Shown: one piece after another, positions 19,235-28,519 of the stretch
How positions within the stretch are numbered: position 1 is the first letter of the stretch
Layout: the number at the start of each line of letters is the position of its first letter
DNA from: Dyella_A sp049445995
GTDB taxonomy: Bacteria; Pseudomonadota; Gammaproteobacteria; Xanthomonadales; Rhodanobacteraceae
NCBI RefSeq assembly: GCF_049445995.1
Contig: NZ_JBMSDZ010000011.1
Location: forward strand, 1-64,000
DNA length: 64,000 nucleotides
Direction: 5' to 3'
Notes under the pieces: generated by a model
Database searches by the model: none
Told to the model about the DNA's origin: nothing
The model's input: only the letters and a program-made list of their open reading frames with translations
Position numbers and translations under genes: made by a program

Positions 19235-22200
19235 TTACATGTTCCGTCGGTACTCGCCGCCCACGTCGTACAGCGCGTGGCTGATTTGGCCGAGGCTGTG
19301 GGTCTTGACCGCTTCCATCAGCGCGTTGAACAGGTTGCGGCGGTCGCGGGCGGTGTTCTGCAGATAGGCCAGGCCGTGGCCGTCGTGGGCTTCGGCCGCG
19401 GCGGTGGCGTCTTCGGGCACGTGGGTGAGCTCGGTCTCTCCCTGCGGGGCGAGCTTGTTGCGCACGGCCTGCCAGGTCTTTACGTTGGCGATCTGCTGGG
19501 CCTTCTCTTCTTCGGTGGAGCGGATCAGTTCGATCTCGGTGGCGATCTCGCCGCCGTGGTCCTTGGGCAGGAAGGTGTTGACGCCGATCAGCGGCAGGCT
19601 GCCGTCGTGCTTCTTGTGCTCGTAGTACATCGACTCTTCCTGGATCTTGCCGCGCTGGTACATGGTGTCCATCGCGCCGAGCACGCCGCCGCGCTCGCTG
19701 ATCGCCTCGAACTCCTTGTACACGGCCTCTTCCACGATGTCGGTGAGCTCCTCGACCACGTAGCTGCCCTGCCAGGGGTTCTCGTTGAAGTTGAGGCCCA
19801 GCTCCTTGTTGATGATCATCTGGATCGCCACGGCGCGGCGCACGCTCTCTTCGGTGGGCGTGGTGATGGCTTCATCGTAGGCGTTGGTGTGCAGCGAGTT
19901 GCAGTTGTCGAACAACGCGTACAGCGCCTGCAGCGTGGTGCGGATGTCGTTGAACTGGATCTCCTGCGCGTGCAGCGATCGGCCGCTGGTCTGGATGTGG
20001 TACTTCATCATCTGGCTGCGCGGGCTGGCGCCATAGCGCTCGCGCATGGCGCGGGCCCAGATGCGGCGGGCGACGCGGCCGATGACGGTGTACTCCGGGT
20101 CCATGCCGTTGGAGAAGAAGAAGCTGAGGTTCGGCGCGAAGTCGTCGATGTGCATGCCGCGCGCGAGGTAGTACTCGACGATGGTGAAGCCGTTGCTCAG
20201 CGTGAAGGCGAGCTGGCTGATCGGGTTCGCGCCCGCCTCGGCGATGTGGTAGCCGCTGATACTCACCGAGTAGAAGTTGCGCACCTTGTGGTCGACGAAG
20301 TACTGCTGGATGTCGCCCATCATGCGCAGCGCGAACTCGGTGCTGAAGATGCAGGTGTTCTGCGCCTGGTCCTCTTTCAGGATGTCCGCCTGCACGGTGC
20401 CGCGCACGCTTGAGAGCGTCTCGGCCTTGATCCTGGCGTAGGTCTCGGCGTCCACCAACTGGTTGCCGGTGACGCCGAGCAGGCCAAGGCCGAGGCCGTC
20501 GTTGCCGGCCGGCAGTTCGCCGGCGTAACGCGGACGCTCGCGGCCTTCGAACAGCCTGGCGATTTTCTTCTCGGCCTCGGCCCAGCGCGCGGCGTCGGCC
20601 TTGAGGTACTTCTCCACGTTCTGGTCGATTGCGGTGTTCATGAACATCGCGAGGATGATCGGCGCCGGGCCGTTGATGGTCATGGAGACCGAGCTGGTGG
20701 GCGCGGACAGGTCGAAACCGGAGTACAGCTTCTTCATGTCGTCCAGCGTGGCGATGTTGACGCCGGAGTTGCCGATCTTGCCGTAGATGTCCGGGCGCGG
20801 CGCCGGGTCCTCGCCGTACAGGGTGACCGAGTCGAACGCGGTAGATAAACGCGTAACCGGGCCACCCTGGCTCAGGTAGTGGAAGCGGCGGTTGGTCCGC
20901 TCAGGCGTGCCTTCGCCGGCGAACATGCGGGTGGGGTCTTCGCCGCTGCGGCGATACGGATACACGCCGCCGGTGTACGGGTAGTGGCCGGGCAGGTTTT
21001 CCTTGCCGAGGAACCGCAGCAGGTCGCCCCAGTCCCTGGTCTTGGGCGGCGCCACTTTCGGGATTTTCTGGTGGCTGAGCGAGGTGCGGTAGTTCTCCAC
21101 GCGGATGGTCTTGCCGCGCACCTGGTACTCGTTGACCTCGGCGGTGACCGATTCACGCAGCGCAGGCCAATTGCGCAGCAGCTCAAGCGATTCCTTGCTC
21201 AGTTCGCCGAGGGCGGCGTTGTAGCGCTGGCGAAGGAGCAGGAGGGAGCGGTCCACTCTCCTCTCCCCGTGGGAGAGGGGTTGGGGGTGAGGGTTCGGGG
21301 ATTGCGGGGATTGATTCGCTCCGGACGTACCCTCACCCTCGGTCCCTCTCCCGGGGGGAGAGGGATGCAGGGCATCGCTGCTGTAGAGGTCCAGCGGCCT
21401 GGGCAGCTTGTCGTCGCCCAATTCCTTCAGCGCCTCATAGCAATGCTGCGCCTTGCTGGCCTGCTCGGCCTGCCTGGCGATGGACGCGTTGATGCCGCGG
21501 CCCTGCTCGGCGATCTCGGCGAGGTAGCGCACGCGGTTGCCGGGGATCAGCACGGTGGCGCGCGGTTCCTTGAGCGAGGTGTCCAGCTGCGGCTGCCAAT
21601 CGCAGCCGCCCTTGTTGTAGGAGCCCACCCTGTGGGCGACCGCCGTATCGTCGCCGCCCGAGGCATCCGGGTCGCGTACTGGGTGCGCTCCTACACCCAG
21701 GTGGAGCTTTTCGCGCATCAGGCGGCAGAGGTTGACGAACATCCAGGTGACGCCCGGATCGTTGAACTGGCTGGCGATGGTGGGATAGACCGGTATGTCC
21801 CCGTCCTTCAGGGCAAAGGCGGTGCGGTTGCGCTTCCACTGCTTGCGCACGTCGCGCAGGGCGTCTTCGGCGCCGTGCTTGTCGTACTTGTTGAGCACGA
21901 TCAGCTCGGCGAAGTCGATCATGTCGATCTTCTCCAGCTGGCTGGCCGCACCGTATTCGCTGGTCATCACGTAGACGGGGAAGTCGACCAGGTCGACGAT
22001 TTCAGAGTCGCTCTGGCCGATGCCGGCGGTCTCCACGATCACCAGGTCGTAGGGCTGGCTCTTGAGGAAGTCGATGCAGTCGTGTAGCACCACGCTGGTG
22101 GCCGCGTGCTGGCGACGCGTGGCCATCGAGCGCATGTAGACGCGGTGAGACCTCAAGGAGTTCATGCGGATGCGGTCGCCCAGCAGCGCGCCACCGGAGC

Positions 22201-22984
22201 GGCGACGGGTCGGGTCCACCGCCAGCACGGCGATGCGCATCTTGGGGAACGCCTGCAGGAAGCGCAGCAGCAGCTCGTCCACCACGCTGGACTTGCCGGC
22301 GCCGCCGGTGCCGGTGATTCCGATGACGGGCGTCGTCGGGCGGGACCCGGAAGAGGCCCGGGTCCACTGCTTGCGCAACATGGCCAGTTCGGCCTCGGAA
22401 AAGATGCCGTCCTCCAGCGCGCTCAGCATGCGGCCAATGCTGATTTCATCGTCGATATCCACGTGGCCGGTGAGCTCTGCCGGGTCCCGGGTCCCGGGTC
22501 CCGAGTCCCGCACCGCGCTTGCGCGCGCCATCACATCCTCGATCATCTCGACTAGGCCGAGCTTCATGCCATCGTTGGGGTGGTAGATGCGCTCCACGCC
22601 GTAGGCCTGCAGCTGCCGGATCTCTTCCGGCGTGATGGTGCCGCCGCCGCCGCCGAACACGCGGATGTGGCCGGCGCCGCGCTCGCGCAGCATGTCCACC
22701 ATGTACTTGAAGTACTCGACGTGACCGCCCTGGTAAGAACTGAGCGCGATGGCGTCGGCGTCTTCCTGCAGCGCGGCACGCACCACGTCCTCCACCGAGC
22801 GGTTGTGGCCGAGGTGGATCACCTCGGCGCCCTGCGCCTGGATGATCCGGCGCATGATGTTGATCGCCGCATCGTGGCCGTCGAACAGGCTGGCGGCGGT
22901 GACGAAGCGCAGCGGCGTGGCTTCGTGCGGGGTGGGCGCGTGCTGCGAATCGCTGGCGGGAACGTGCTTGGCGGGCGAATTCAT
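19235..22984 (-). CDS. icmF: Fused isobutyryl-CoA mutase IcmF
   Basis: 1249 residues, longer than the roughly 1090 usual for IcmF. It interconverts isobutyryl-CoA and n-butyryl-CoA (some members also isovaleryl/pivalyl-CoA) using coenzyme B12. Domains in order: B12-binding (about 26-155, with FDGHDAAINIM), a MeaB-like G-protein chaperone (about 218-425, P-loop GTGGAGKSS, NKYD), a long linker, and the acyl-CoA mutase barrel (about 605-1249, with NYRTSLSHQKIP and SVSISGYHIAEAGANP). ATG 22984 is chosen because the upstream extension is not conserved. Three repeat-derived stretches interrupt the linkers (about residues 160-170, 429-458 and 536-576) without breaking the frame. It fits the branched acyl-CoA theme of the window. 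Confidence 0.93.
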   Translation of the reverse strand: MNSPAKHVPASDSQHAPTPHEATPLRFVTAASLFDGHDAAINIMRRIIQAQGAEVIHLGHNRSVEDVVRAALQEDADAIALSSYQGGHVEYFKYMVDMLRERGAGHIRVFGGGGGTITPEEIRQLQAYGVERIYHPNDGMKLGLVEMIEDVMARASAVRDSGPGTRDPAELTGHVDIDDEISIGRMLSALEDGIFSEAELAMLRKQWTRASSGSRPTTPVIGITGTGGAGKSSVVDELLLRFLQAFPKMRIAVLAVDPTRRRSGGALLGDRIRMNSLRSHRVYMRSMATRRQHAATSVVLHDCIDFLKSQPYDLVIVETAGIGQSDSEIVDLVDFPVYVMTSEYGAASQLEKIDMIDFAELIVLNKYDKHGAEDALRDVRKQWKRNRTAFALKDGDIPVYPTIASQFNDPGVTWMFVNLCRLMREKLHLGVGAHPVRDPDASGGDDTAVAHRVGSYNKGGCDWQPQLDTSLKEPRATVLIPGNRVRYLAEIAEQGRGINASIARQAEQASKAQHCYEALKELGDDKLPRPLDLYSSDALHPSPPGRGTEGEGTSGANQSPQSPNPHPQPLSHGERRVDRSLLLLRQRYNAALGELSKESLELLRNWPALRESVTAEVNEYQVRGKTIRVENYRTSLSHQKIPKVAPPKTRDWGDLLRFLGKENLPGHYPYTGGVYPYRRSGEDPTRMFAGEGTPERTNRRFHYLSQGGPVTRLSTAFDSVTLYGEDPAPRPDIYGKIGNSGVNIATLDDMKKLYSGFDLSAPTSSVSMTINGPAPIILAMFMNTAIDQNVEKYLKADAARWAEAEKKIARLFEGRERPRYAGELPAGNDGLGLGLLGVTGNQLVDAETYARIKAETLSSVRGTVQADILKEDQAQNTCIFSTEFALRMMGDIQQYFVDHKVRNFYSVSISGYHIAEAGANPISQLAFTLSNGFTIVEYYLARGMHIDDFAPNLSFFFSNGMDPEYTVIGRVARRIWARAMRERYGASPRSQMMKYHIQTSGRSLHAQEIQFNDIRTTLQALYALFDNCNSLHTNAYDEAITTPTEESVRRAVAIQMIINKELGLNFNENPWQGSYVVEELTDIVEEAVYKEFEAISERGGVLGAMDTMYQRGKIQEESMYYEHKKHDGSLPLIGVNTFLPKDHGGEIATEIELIRSTEEEKAQQIANVKTWQAVRNKLAPQGETELTHVPEDATAAAEAHDGHGLAYLQNTARDRRNLFNALMEAVKTHSLGQISHALYDVGGEYRRNM
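21256..21365. repeat. Repeat pair of the CTCTCCC class inside icmF
   Basis: A CTCTCCCCGTGGGAGAGG hairpin and a CCCTCTCCCGGGGGGAGAGGG hairpin flank inverted GGGGTGAGGG/CCCTCACCC segments. On the icmF strand this is translated as a Pro/Ser/Gly/His-rich linker (SPPGRGTEGEG, HPQPLSHGER; about residues 536-576). It lies between the G-protein and mutase domains and keeps the frame open. Confidence 0.9.
21617..21694. repeat. REP (GTAGGAGC class) inside icmF
   Basis: GTAGGAGCCCACCCTGTGGGCGA on one side and GTACTGGGTGCGCTCCTAC on the other. This is the same REP class found between genes elsewhere, but here it is translated in frame as GVGAHPVRDP...VAHRVGSYN (about residues 429-458 of IcmF), just after the G-protein domain. 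Confidence 0.92.
22482..22509. repeat. Four tandem GGGTCCC heptamers inside icmF
   Basis: Three units of GGGTCCC and one GAGTCCC in a row. On the minus strand they encode part of a Gly/Pro/Thr/Arg/Asp linker (SGPGTRDP) between the B12-binding and G-protein domains. Because 28 bp is not a multiple of three, a change in copy number would shift the frame. Confidence 0.85.
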
Positions 22985-23198
22985 GGCGACTCCGGACTTC
23001 GTATGCTTGAACCGCATGATTCTAGTGGTGTTCACTTGCACACGCTTGCCGCAGTGCACGCAGAACGTGCGGTTCCGGGCTCCGGCGTGCCCGGGCGGCA
23101 CTGCAGGCAAATACGGAACGATGCGCCGCTTCAGGTCTGCACAGGCCGACCACGCGCATCCGCACTATCCTGATCGCCCTGCCCCCGGAGTTGCCATC

Positions 23199-23996
23199 AT
23201 GCGTGCCGCCCTTGTCGCTACCGCCCTCGCCGCAGTCGTGCTCGCCGGCTGCGCCACTTCGCCCACCGGACGCTCGCAGCTGATGATGGTGTCCGACGCG
23301 CAGATGAGCCAGATGGGCATCACCGCCTTCAACGACATGCGCAAGCAGGGCAAGTTCGTCGACGCCCCGCGCGAGCGCGCCTACGCCACCTGCGTGGCCA
23401 ATGCATTGATCGCCCAGTTGCCGCCGCCGTGGAACGCCAACCAGTGGGAGGTGCAGATCGTCGGCGACGACAGCGCCAACGCGTTCGCCCTGCCCGGCGG
23501 TCGCATCGGCGTGAACCGCGGCATGTTCAAGGTGGCCACCGACCAGGACCAGCTCGCCGTGGTGCTGGGCCACGAGCTGGCGCACGTGGTGGCCCGCCAC
23601 GGCGCCGAGCGCGTGTCGGACAACTACGCGGCGCAGGCCGCCGTGGCCGCCGGCACGATCTACGCCGGCACGCGCGGCACCAACGCCGGCTATGCCGCGG
23701 CGGCGCTGGGGCTGGGCGCGGAGGTGGGCATCCTGCTGCCGTTCTCGCGCACGCAGGAAAGCGAGGCGGACGTGCTGGGTCAGCGCTACATGGCGCAGGC
23801 CGGTTTCGACCCGCGCGCGGCGGTGACGCTGTGGCAGAAGATGGGTGCCCAGGGCGGCAGCAAGCCGCCGGCCTTCCTGTCGACCCACCCGTCCAGCGGC
23901 AAGCGCGAGCAGACGCTCGAAAAGCAGGCGCAGCAGCTGATGCCGGTGTGGCAGCAGGCGCGCGCCAACCACCACGATCCGCAGTGCCGTCTCTGA
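23199..23996 (+). CDS. M48 family metalloprotease lipoprotein
   Basis: 265 residues. A signal peptide ends in lipobox VLAGC (Cys18), so it should be lipidated and lie on the periplasmic face of a membrane. The zinc motif HELAH is at 125-129, with the third ligand in the ESEAD motif (about 195). The layout matches small periplasmic M48B proteases such as E. coli LoiP/YcaL, which act in outer-membrane protein quality control. ATG 23199 is chosen because the signal peptide starts there; the frame is open far upstream but is not coding. It is divergent from icmF and stands alone. Confidence 0.92.
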   Translation: MRAALVATALAAVVLAGCATSPTGRSQLMMVSDAQMSQMGITAFNDMRKQGKFVDAPRERAYATCVANALIAQLPPPWNANQWEVQIVGDDSANAFALPGGRIGVNRGMFKVATDQDQLAVVLGHELAHVVARHGAERVSDNYAAQAAVAAGTIYAGTRGTNAGYAAAALGLGAEVGILLPFSRTQESEADVLGQRYMAQAGFDPRAAVTLWQKMGAQGGSKPPAFLSTHPSSGKREQTLEKQAQQLMPVWQQARANHHDPQCRL

Positions 23997-24322
23997 GGGC
24001 AGCTCGTCGCAGCGGGGCATTCCCGCGGAAGCAGGAGGCGCTTTATCAACAGCCGCGGGGCGTCATCCCGTGACTTTTACCTCCGAAGAGCAGACACCGG
24101 ATTACAGGCCGCTCCTGCGGCCTGCCCTTCGGGCCGCCTTCGGCGTTCGCTCCGGCATCCTGCCTCCGCCGTCCAGCCTGCGCTGGGATGACGTGGGGAA
24201 ACCTCGCACCACCACGCCTCCGACCGGCGGCTGAACGACTCGGCCGTGATCACGTCAACAGCAAGGCAGCCGCTTCGTTCTTCCGCCTGCCGCCGCGCCG
24301 CGCGGCGCTGACGGAGACCCGT
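23997..24322. other. Intergenic region with a loose REP-like pair
   Basis: 326 bp without a supported gene. CGTCATCCC at about 24062 and GGGATGACG at about 24185-24193 form a distant inverted pair that looks like an aged GTCATTCC-class REP. Between them are CAGGCCGC...GCGGCCTG (about 24115-24126) and short GC palindromes. Confidence 0.55.
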
Positions 24323-24658
24323 ATGACCCTGACAACCCGCAAGCTCGCCTTGCTCGCCGCCCTCGGCCTCGCCGCGGGCGCCGGCACCGGTTACACCCCG
24401 CCGGCCAGCGCCGCACAGGTATCGGTGGGCATTTCGGTGGGCGTAGCCCCGCCGCCGCCGCGCTACGTTCGGGTACCGCCGCCGCGCCACGGCTACATCT
24501 GGGCGCCGGGCTACTGGCGCTGGGAGCCGCGTGCGCATCGTCACGTGTGGGTGGGCGGCTACTGGGTGCGCGCGCGTCCGGGCTACCGCTACGTGCCGGA
24601 GCACTGGGTGCACCACGGTCGCGGCTGGCGCTTCGTGCGCGGCCACTGGGAGCACTGA
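24323..24658 (+). CDS. YXWGXW repeat-containing secreted protein
   Basis: 111 residues. A signal peptide (about 1-30, ending PASAAQ) is followed by a Pro-rich stretch (GVAPPPPRYVRVPPPR). Then come repeated aromatic blocks (GYIWAPGYWRWEP, HVWVGGYWVRARPGYRYVPEHWV, GWRFVRGHW), which are the YXWGXW repeats common in proteobacterial envelope proteins. Function is unknown; such proteins are exported and small. A terminator-like hairpin lies about 90 bp after it. ATG 24323 is chosen by the signal peptide. Confidence 0.82.
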   Translation: MTLTTRKLALLAALGLAAGAGTGYTPPASAAQVSVGISVGVAPPPPRYVRVPPPRHGYIWAPGYWRWEPRAHRHVWVGGYWVRARPGYRYVPEHWVHHGRGWRFVRGHWEH

Positions 24659-24745
24659 CCTGGAGTGCGCTGACCTGGCGCAGCCCGCTTGCTGCGCCGC
24701 GGCAGCAAGTCCCCGGGGGACGTACTAAACTGCCGGCCCCGAACC

Positions 24746-24770
24746 AAGCCCCAGCCCCCGCTGGGGCTTT
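24746..24770 (+). terminator. Intrinsic terminator after the YXWGXW gene
   Basis: AAGCCCCAGC and GCTGGGGCTT form a stem with a loop of about 4 bases, followed by TTGATTTTC. It separates the small secreted protein from leucine dehydrogenase. Confidence 0.75.
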
Positions 24771-24883
24771 GATTTTCAAGCTGTTGGATGCGTTTCCACC
24801 GGAGAGCGCCGCGCGCTGCGGCACTGTCCCACCCTGTGCGGCCGCCTTCCCCGGGCGCCGTCAAACCTGGAGTCACCGTTCGC

Positions 24884-25987
24884 ATGATCTTTGAAACCAT
24901 CGCCCAGACGGATCACGAGGAAGTCGTGTTCTGCCAGAACAAGGACGCCGGCCTGAAGGCCATCGTCGCGATCCACAACACGGTGCTGGGCCCCGCGCTG
25001 GGCGGCCTGCGCATGTGGCCGTACAAGACCGAGGCCGAAGCGGTGAACGACGTGCTGCGCCTGTCGCGCGGCATGACCTACAAGAACGCCGTGGCCGGCC
25101 TCAACCTGGGCGGCGGCAAGGCGGTGATCATCGGCGACCCGAGCAAGGACAAGTCCGAGGCGCTGTTCCGCGCGTTCGGCCGCTTCGTCAACTCGCTGGG
25201 CGGACGCTACATCACCGCCGAGGATGTCGGCATCGACGTCAACGACATGGAATACGTGTTCCGCGAAACCGAGTACGTGACCGGCGTGCACCAGGTGCAC
25301 GGCGGCTCGGGCGACCCCTCGCCGTTCACCGCGTTCGGCACGCTGCAGGGCCTGATGGCCGCGCTGCAGTTCAAGCACGGCAACGAGGACGTGGGCAAGT
25401 ACAGCTACGCCGTACAGGGCTGCGGGCATGTCGGCATGGAGTTCATCAAGCTGCTGCGCGAGCAGGGCGCCAAGGTATTCGTCACCGACATCAACAAGGA
25501 ACTGGTGCAGCGCGCGGTGGACGAGCTCGGCTGCGAGGCGGTGGGCCTGGACGAGATCTACGACGTCGACGCCGACGTCTACTCGCCGTGCGCGCTGGGC
25601 GGCACGCTCAACGACAAGACCATCGACCGCATCAAGGCGAAGATCATCTGCGGCGCGGCCAACAACCAGCTGGCCACCAACGCGATCGGCGACGAGCTCA
25701 CCCGCCGCGGCGTGCTGTACGCGCCCGATTACGCGGTCAACGCCGGCGGCGTGATGAACATCTCGCTGGAGATCGACGGCTACAACCGCGAGCGGGCGAT
25801 GCGCATGATGCGGCAGATCTACTACAACCTCGGGCGCATCTTCGAGATCAGCAAGACCGAAGGCGTGCCGACCTACCTGGCCGCCGACCGCCTGGCCGAG
25901 GAGCGCATCGCGCTGATCGGCAGGATCAAGCTGCCGCACATGGGCAACGGCGGCACCCGCTTCCAGGGCCGCATGCGCGGCCAGTAG
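24884..25987 (+). CDS. Leucine dehydrogenase (Glu/Leu/Phe/Val dehydrogenase family)
   Basis: 367 residues. It deaminates leucine (also valine and isoleucine in the family) to the branched 2-oxo acid with NAD. The dimerisation/catalytic domain has GPALGGLRMWPY and the catalytic lysine in GLNLGGGKAVI. The Rossmann domain has QGCGHVGMEF, and the conserved ICGAANNQLA and DYAVNAGGVMN segments follow. Length and motifs suit leucine dehydrogenase better than the longer glutamate enzymes. It supplies 2-oxoisocaproate, the precursor of the isovaleryl-CoA handled by liuA-liuE downstream, although the oxo-acid dehydrogenase itself is not in the window. Confidence 0.88.
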   Translation: MIFETIAQTDHEEVVFCQNKDAGLKAIVAIHNTVLGPALGGLRMWPYKTEAEAVNDVLRLSRGMTYKNAVAGLNLGGGKAVIIGDPSKDKSEALFRAFGRFVNSLGGRYITAEDVGIDVNDMEYVFRETEYVTGVHQVHGGSGDPSPFTAFGTLQGLMAALQFKHGNEDVGKYSYAVQGCGHVGMEFIKLLREQGAKVFVTDINKELVQRAVDELGCEAVGLDEIYDVDADVYSPCALGGTLNDKTIDRIKAKIICGAANNQLATNAIGDELTRRGVLYAPDYAVNAGGVMNISLEIDGYNRERAMRMMRQIYYNLGRIFEISKTEGVPTYLAADRLAEERIALIGRIKLPHMGNGGTRFQGRMRGQ

Positions 25988-26010
25988 GCCACCGCTCCAC
26001 CGCATGACGA

Positions 26011-26034
26011 AAACGCCGGCCTCGCGCCGGCGTC
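26011..26034. terminator. Hairpin terminator after leucine dehydrogenase
   Basis: AACGCCGGC and GCCGGCGTC form a strong stem about 25 bp past the stop, with an A-run before it and a C-rich tail after. It is stronger read from the opposite strand. Confidence 0.6.
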
Positions 26035-26044
26035 CCCCAGGTTC

Positions 26045-26128
26045 GTAGGAGCGCACCCTGTGCGCGAATGCTTTCGCTTCGATGGGGAACCGGAGCGAAG
26101 AGCATTCGCGCACAGGGTGCGCTCCTAC
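26045..26128. repeat. REP inverted repeat (GTAGGAGCGCACCCTG class)
   Basis: Arms GTAGGAGCGCACCCTGTGCG + CGAATGCT and the inverse AGCATTCGCGCACAGGGTGCGCTCCTAC, with about 30 bp between them that itself contains a CTTCG..CGAAG pair. Confidence 0.95.
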
Positions 26129-26286
26129 AGGAAAAGAGGGAGCGAACGTCCTTCCGCGACGGGTGACGCCGGCATGCGGGCAAACCAGGCCCGGCGGCAG
26201 CACGGTGGCCGAAACACGGCAACGCGGTCACGTGGAGATTTGGACGGGCACTGAAGCGACAATGCGCGGCGTCGTATGCTGGTGCG

Positions 26287-28434
26287 ATGCAGCAAGCCTC
26301 GTCCCTCTCATGGCACTGGCGCCGCTTCCGCGGCTCGGACCGCTACGCCGAATGCGTGCGGGTGTTCCTGGCGCTGGGCGGCATCGTGGCGTGGTGCCTG
26401 CTGCGCGGCGAGCGGGCCGCGGTGATCCCGGCCCTGCTCGGCGCCATCGCCTGCGCGCTGGCCGAGACCGAGGACCACTGGCGCAACCGGCTGGGAACGC
26501 TGCTGGTCACGCTGGGCTGCTTCGCCGCCGCCTCGATCGCCGTGGAGTGGCTGCTGCCCTCGCCGTGGCTGTTCGCGCTCGGCCTGCCGCTGGCTACCTT
26601 CGCGCTGGTGATGCTGGGCGCGGTGAGCGGCCGCTACGCCACCATCGCCGGCGCCACGCTGATCCTGTCGGTGTACACGATGATCGGCGTCGACGCGGCG
26701 CGCGGCGGCGCATTCGATCCGCTGCACGAACCCATTCCGCTGCTGGCCGGCGCCGCGTGGTACGGCGTGCTGTCGCTGCTGTGGAGCGCGCTGGCGCCGC
26801 AGCAGGCGCTGCGTCTGTCGCTGGCGCGGCTGTTCGACGCGCTGGCCGATTACCTGGACGGCAAGGCCGCGCTGTTCGCCCCGGTGCACGGGGTGGATCG
26901 CGACGCCCTGCAACTGGAACTGGCGATGCGCAACGAGCGTGTGGTGCAGGCGCTCAATGCCACCCGGCTGGTGCTGGTGGACCGCATCGGCACCCGCCAC
27001 CCGCGCGGCCGCACGTCAGCGCGACTGCAGCTGTACTTCATGGCGCAGGACATCCACGAGCGTGCCAGCTCCACCCATCACCCGTACGACGCGCTGGCCG
27101 CGGCGCTGTTCCACTCCGACGTGCTGTTCCGCTGCGCGCACCAGCTGCAGCTGCAGGCCACCGGCTGCCGCGCGCGCGCCACCGCGCTGCGCCTGCGCAC
27201 GCCGTTGCCGAAGTCGCAGCGCGCGCGCGTCGCGCTGATCGACCTGCGCGAGGCGATCGAGCTGGCGGCGCACCAGCCGCACGCACCGGCGGCGGACATC
27301 CAGCGCTCGCTCGACGCGCTGGCGCGCAACCTCGGTGCGATCCAGGCACGACTGGACGACGACGCCGGTGCTCCATCGGACGCAGAAACCGGCGGTGCAC
27401 TGCAGGATCCGGCACCGCAGTCGCTGGCGCAGGCGTGGGCGCGCATCCGCATCCAGTTCACGGCGCGCTCGATGCACTTTCGCCACGCGGTGCGGCTGTC
27501 GCTGGCGCTGCTGGCCGGCTACGGCGTGCTGCTGGCGCTGCATCCGCGCAATGGCTACTGGATCCTGCTGACCACGCTGCTGGTGTGCCAGCCCAGCTAC
27601 GGCGCCACGCGCCGCCTGCTGCTGCAGCGCGTGGCCGGCACCGTGCTTGGCCTGCTCGCCGGCTGGGCCACGCTGAAGCTCACGCCGTTCGGACCGTGGC
27701 AGATGGCGCTGATCGTGCTCACCGGCGTGGCCTTCTTCGCCACGCGCCAGCGTCGCTACACGCTGGCGACCGCCTTCATCACGCTGTTCGTGATGCTGTG
27801 CTTCAACCAGATCGGCAATGGCTACGCGGTGATGTGGCCGCGCCTGCTCGACACCCTGCTCGGCGCCGGCATCGCCGCGCTGACAATCTACACGGTGCTG
27901 CCGGAATGGCGCGGCCGTCGGCTCGACACGGTGCTGGCCGAGGCGATGCGATGCGACGCGCGCTACCTCGCGCAGATCCTCGAGCAGTACGCCAGCGGCA
28001 AGCGCGACGACCTCGCCTATCGCATCGCCCGGCGCGATGCGCACAATGCCGACGCCGCGCTCAGCGGCCTGCTCGCCGACATGCTGCGCGAGCCCGACCG
28101 CGCACCGGCCAGCCGCGAGGCGATGCTGCGCTTCCTCACCGACGCACACACGATGCTGGGGCAGCTGTCGTCGCTGGGCGCGCATCGGCCGGCGACACCG
28201 CGTGCGTCCGAGCCGGCGATCCGGCACCAGGGCGCCCGGGTGGTGGCCATGCTCGATGCGTTCGCCGAGGCGCTGGACGGACGCCTGGACCCGCCACGCG
28301 ATGCCGCGGCCTCCCCCATCGAAGCCGCCGCGGACGGTGACGACGCCACGCGCTTCGTGCTCGCCCAGTTGGCCCGGGTGACGGCGCTGCACGAGCGTTT
28401 GCGCGAGCACGCGCAGGCCTTGCGCAGCACCTGA
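26287..28434 (+). CDS. YccS-type FUSC family membrane protein
   Basis: 715 residues. It has two blocks of about six hydrophobic helices (about 22-180 and about 400-545), each followed by a cytoplasmic helical region. This is the architecture of YccS/YhfK and the FUSC (fusaric acid resistance) group of putative efflux proteins. Landmarks include FRHAVRLSLALLAGYG at the start of the second block and the conserved NGYWILLTTLLVCQPSYGATRRLLLQR, followed by GTVLG. Substrate unknown; aromatic-acid efflux is the usual inference. A second FUSC protein is encoded at 56108-58222. No periplasmic adaptor gene is adjacent. Confidence 0.88.
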   Translation: MQQASSLSWHWRRFRGSDRYAECVRVFLALGGIVAWCLLRGERAAVIPALLGAIACALAETEDHWRNRLGTLLVTLGCFAAASIAVEWLLPSPWLFALGLPLATFALVMLGAVSGRYATIAGATLILSVYTMIGVDAARGGAFDPLHEPIPLLAGAAWYGVLSLLWSALAPQQALRLSLARLFDALADYLDGKAALFAPVHGVDRDALQLELAMRNERVVQALNATRLVLVDRIGTRHPRGRTSARLQLYFMAQDIHERASSTHHPYDALAAALFHSDVLFRCAHQLQLQATGCRARATALRLRTPLPKSQRARVALIDLREAIELAAHQPHAPAADIQRSLDALARNLGAIQARLDDDAGAPSDAETGGALQDPAPQSLAQAWARIRIQFTARSMHFRHAVRLSLALLAGYGVLLALHPRNGYWILLTTLLVCQPSYGATRRLLLQRVAGTVLGLLAGWATLKLTPFGPWQMALIVLTGVAFFATRQRRYTLATAFITLFVMLCFNQIGNGYAVMWPRLLDTLLGAGIAALTIYTVLPEWRGRRLDTVLAEAMRCDARYLAQILEQYASGKRDDLAYRIARRDAHNADAALSGLLADMLREPDRAPASREAMLRFLTDAHTMLGQLSSLGAHRPATPRASEPAIRHQGARVVAMLDAFAEALDGRLDPPRDAAASPIEAAADGDDATRFVLAQLARVTALHERLREHAQALRST

Positions 28435-28519
28435 TCTCGCCCGCGGATGGCCGCTGCGTTGTGCGTCGCGCCAAGGCCGGACACCCCGCGCGCGCTACCA
28501 TGCGAGGAATTTTCCTGAC

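Noticed and set aside
19277..20413. 378-residue plus-strand frame inside icmF
   Set aside because: Antisense shadow of the mutase domain.
24776..26203. 475-residue minus-strand frame
   Set aside because: Antisense to leucine dehydrogenase, and its first part is translated REP sequence.
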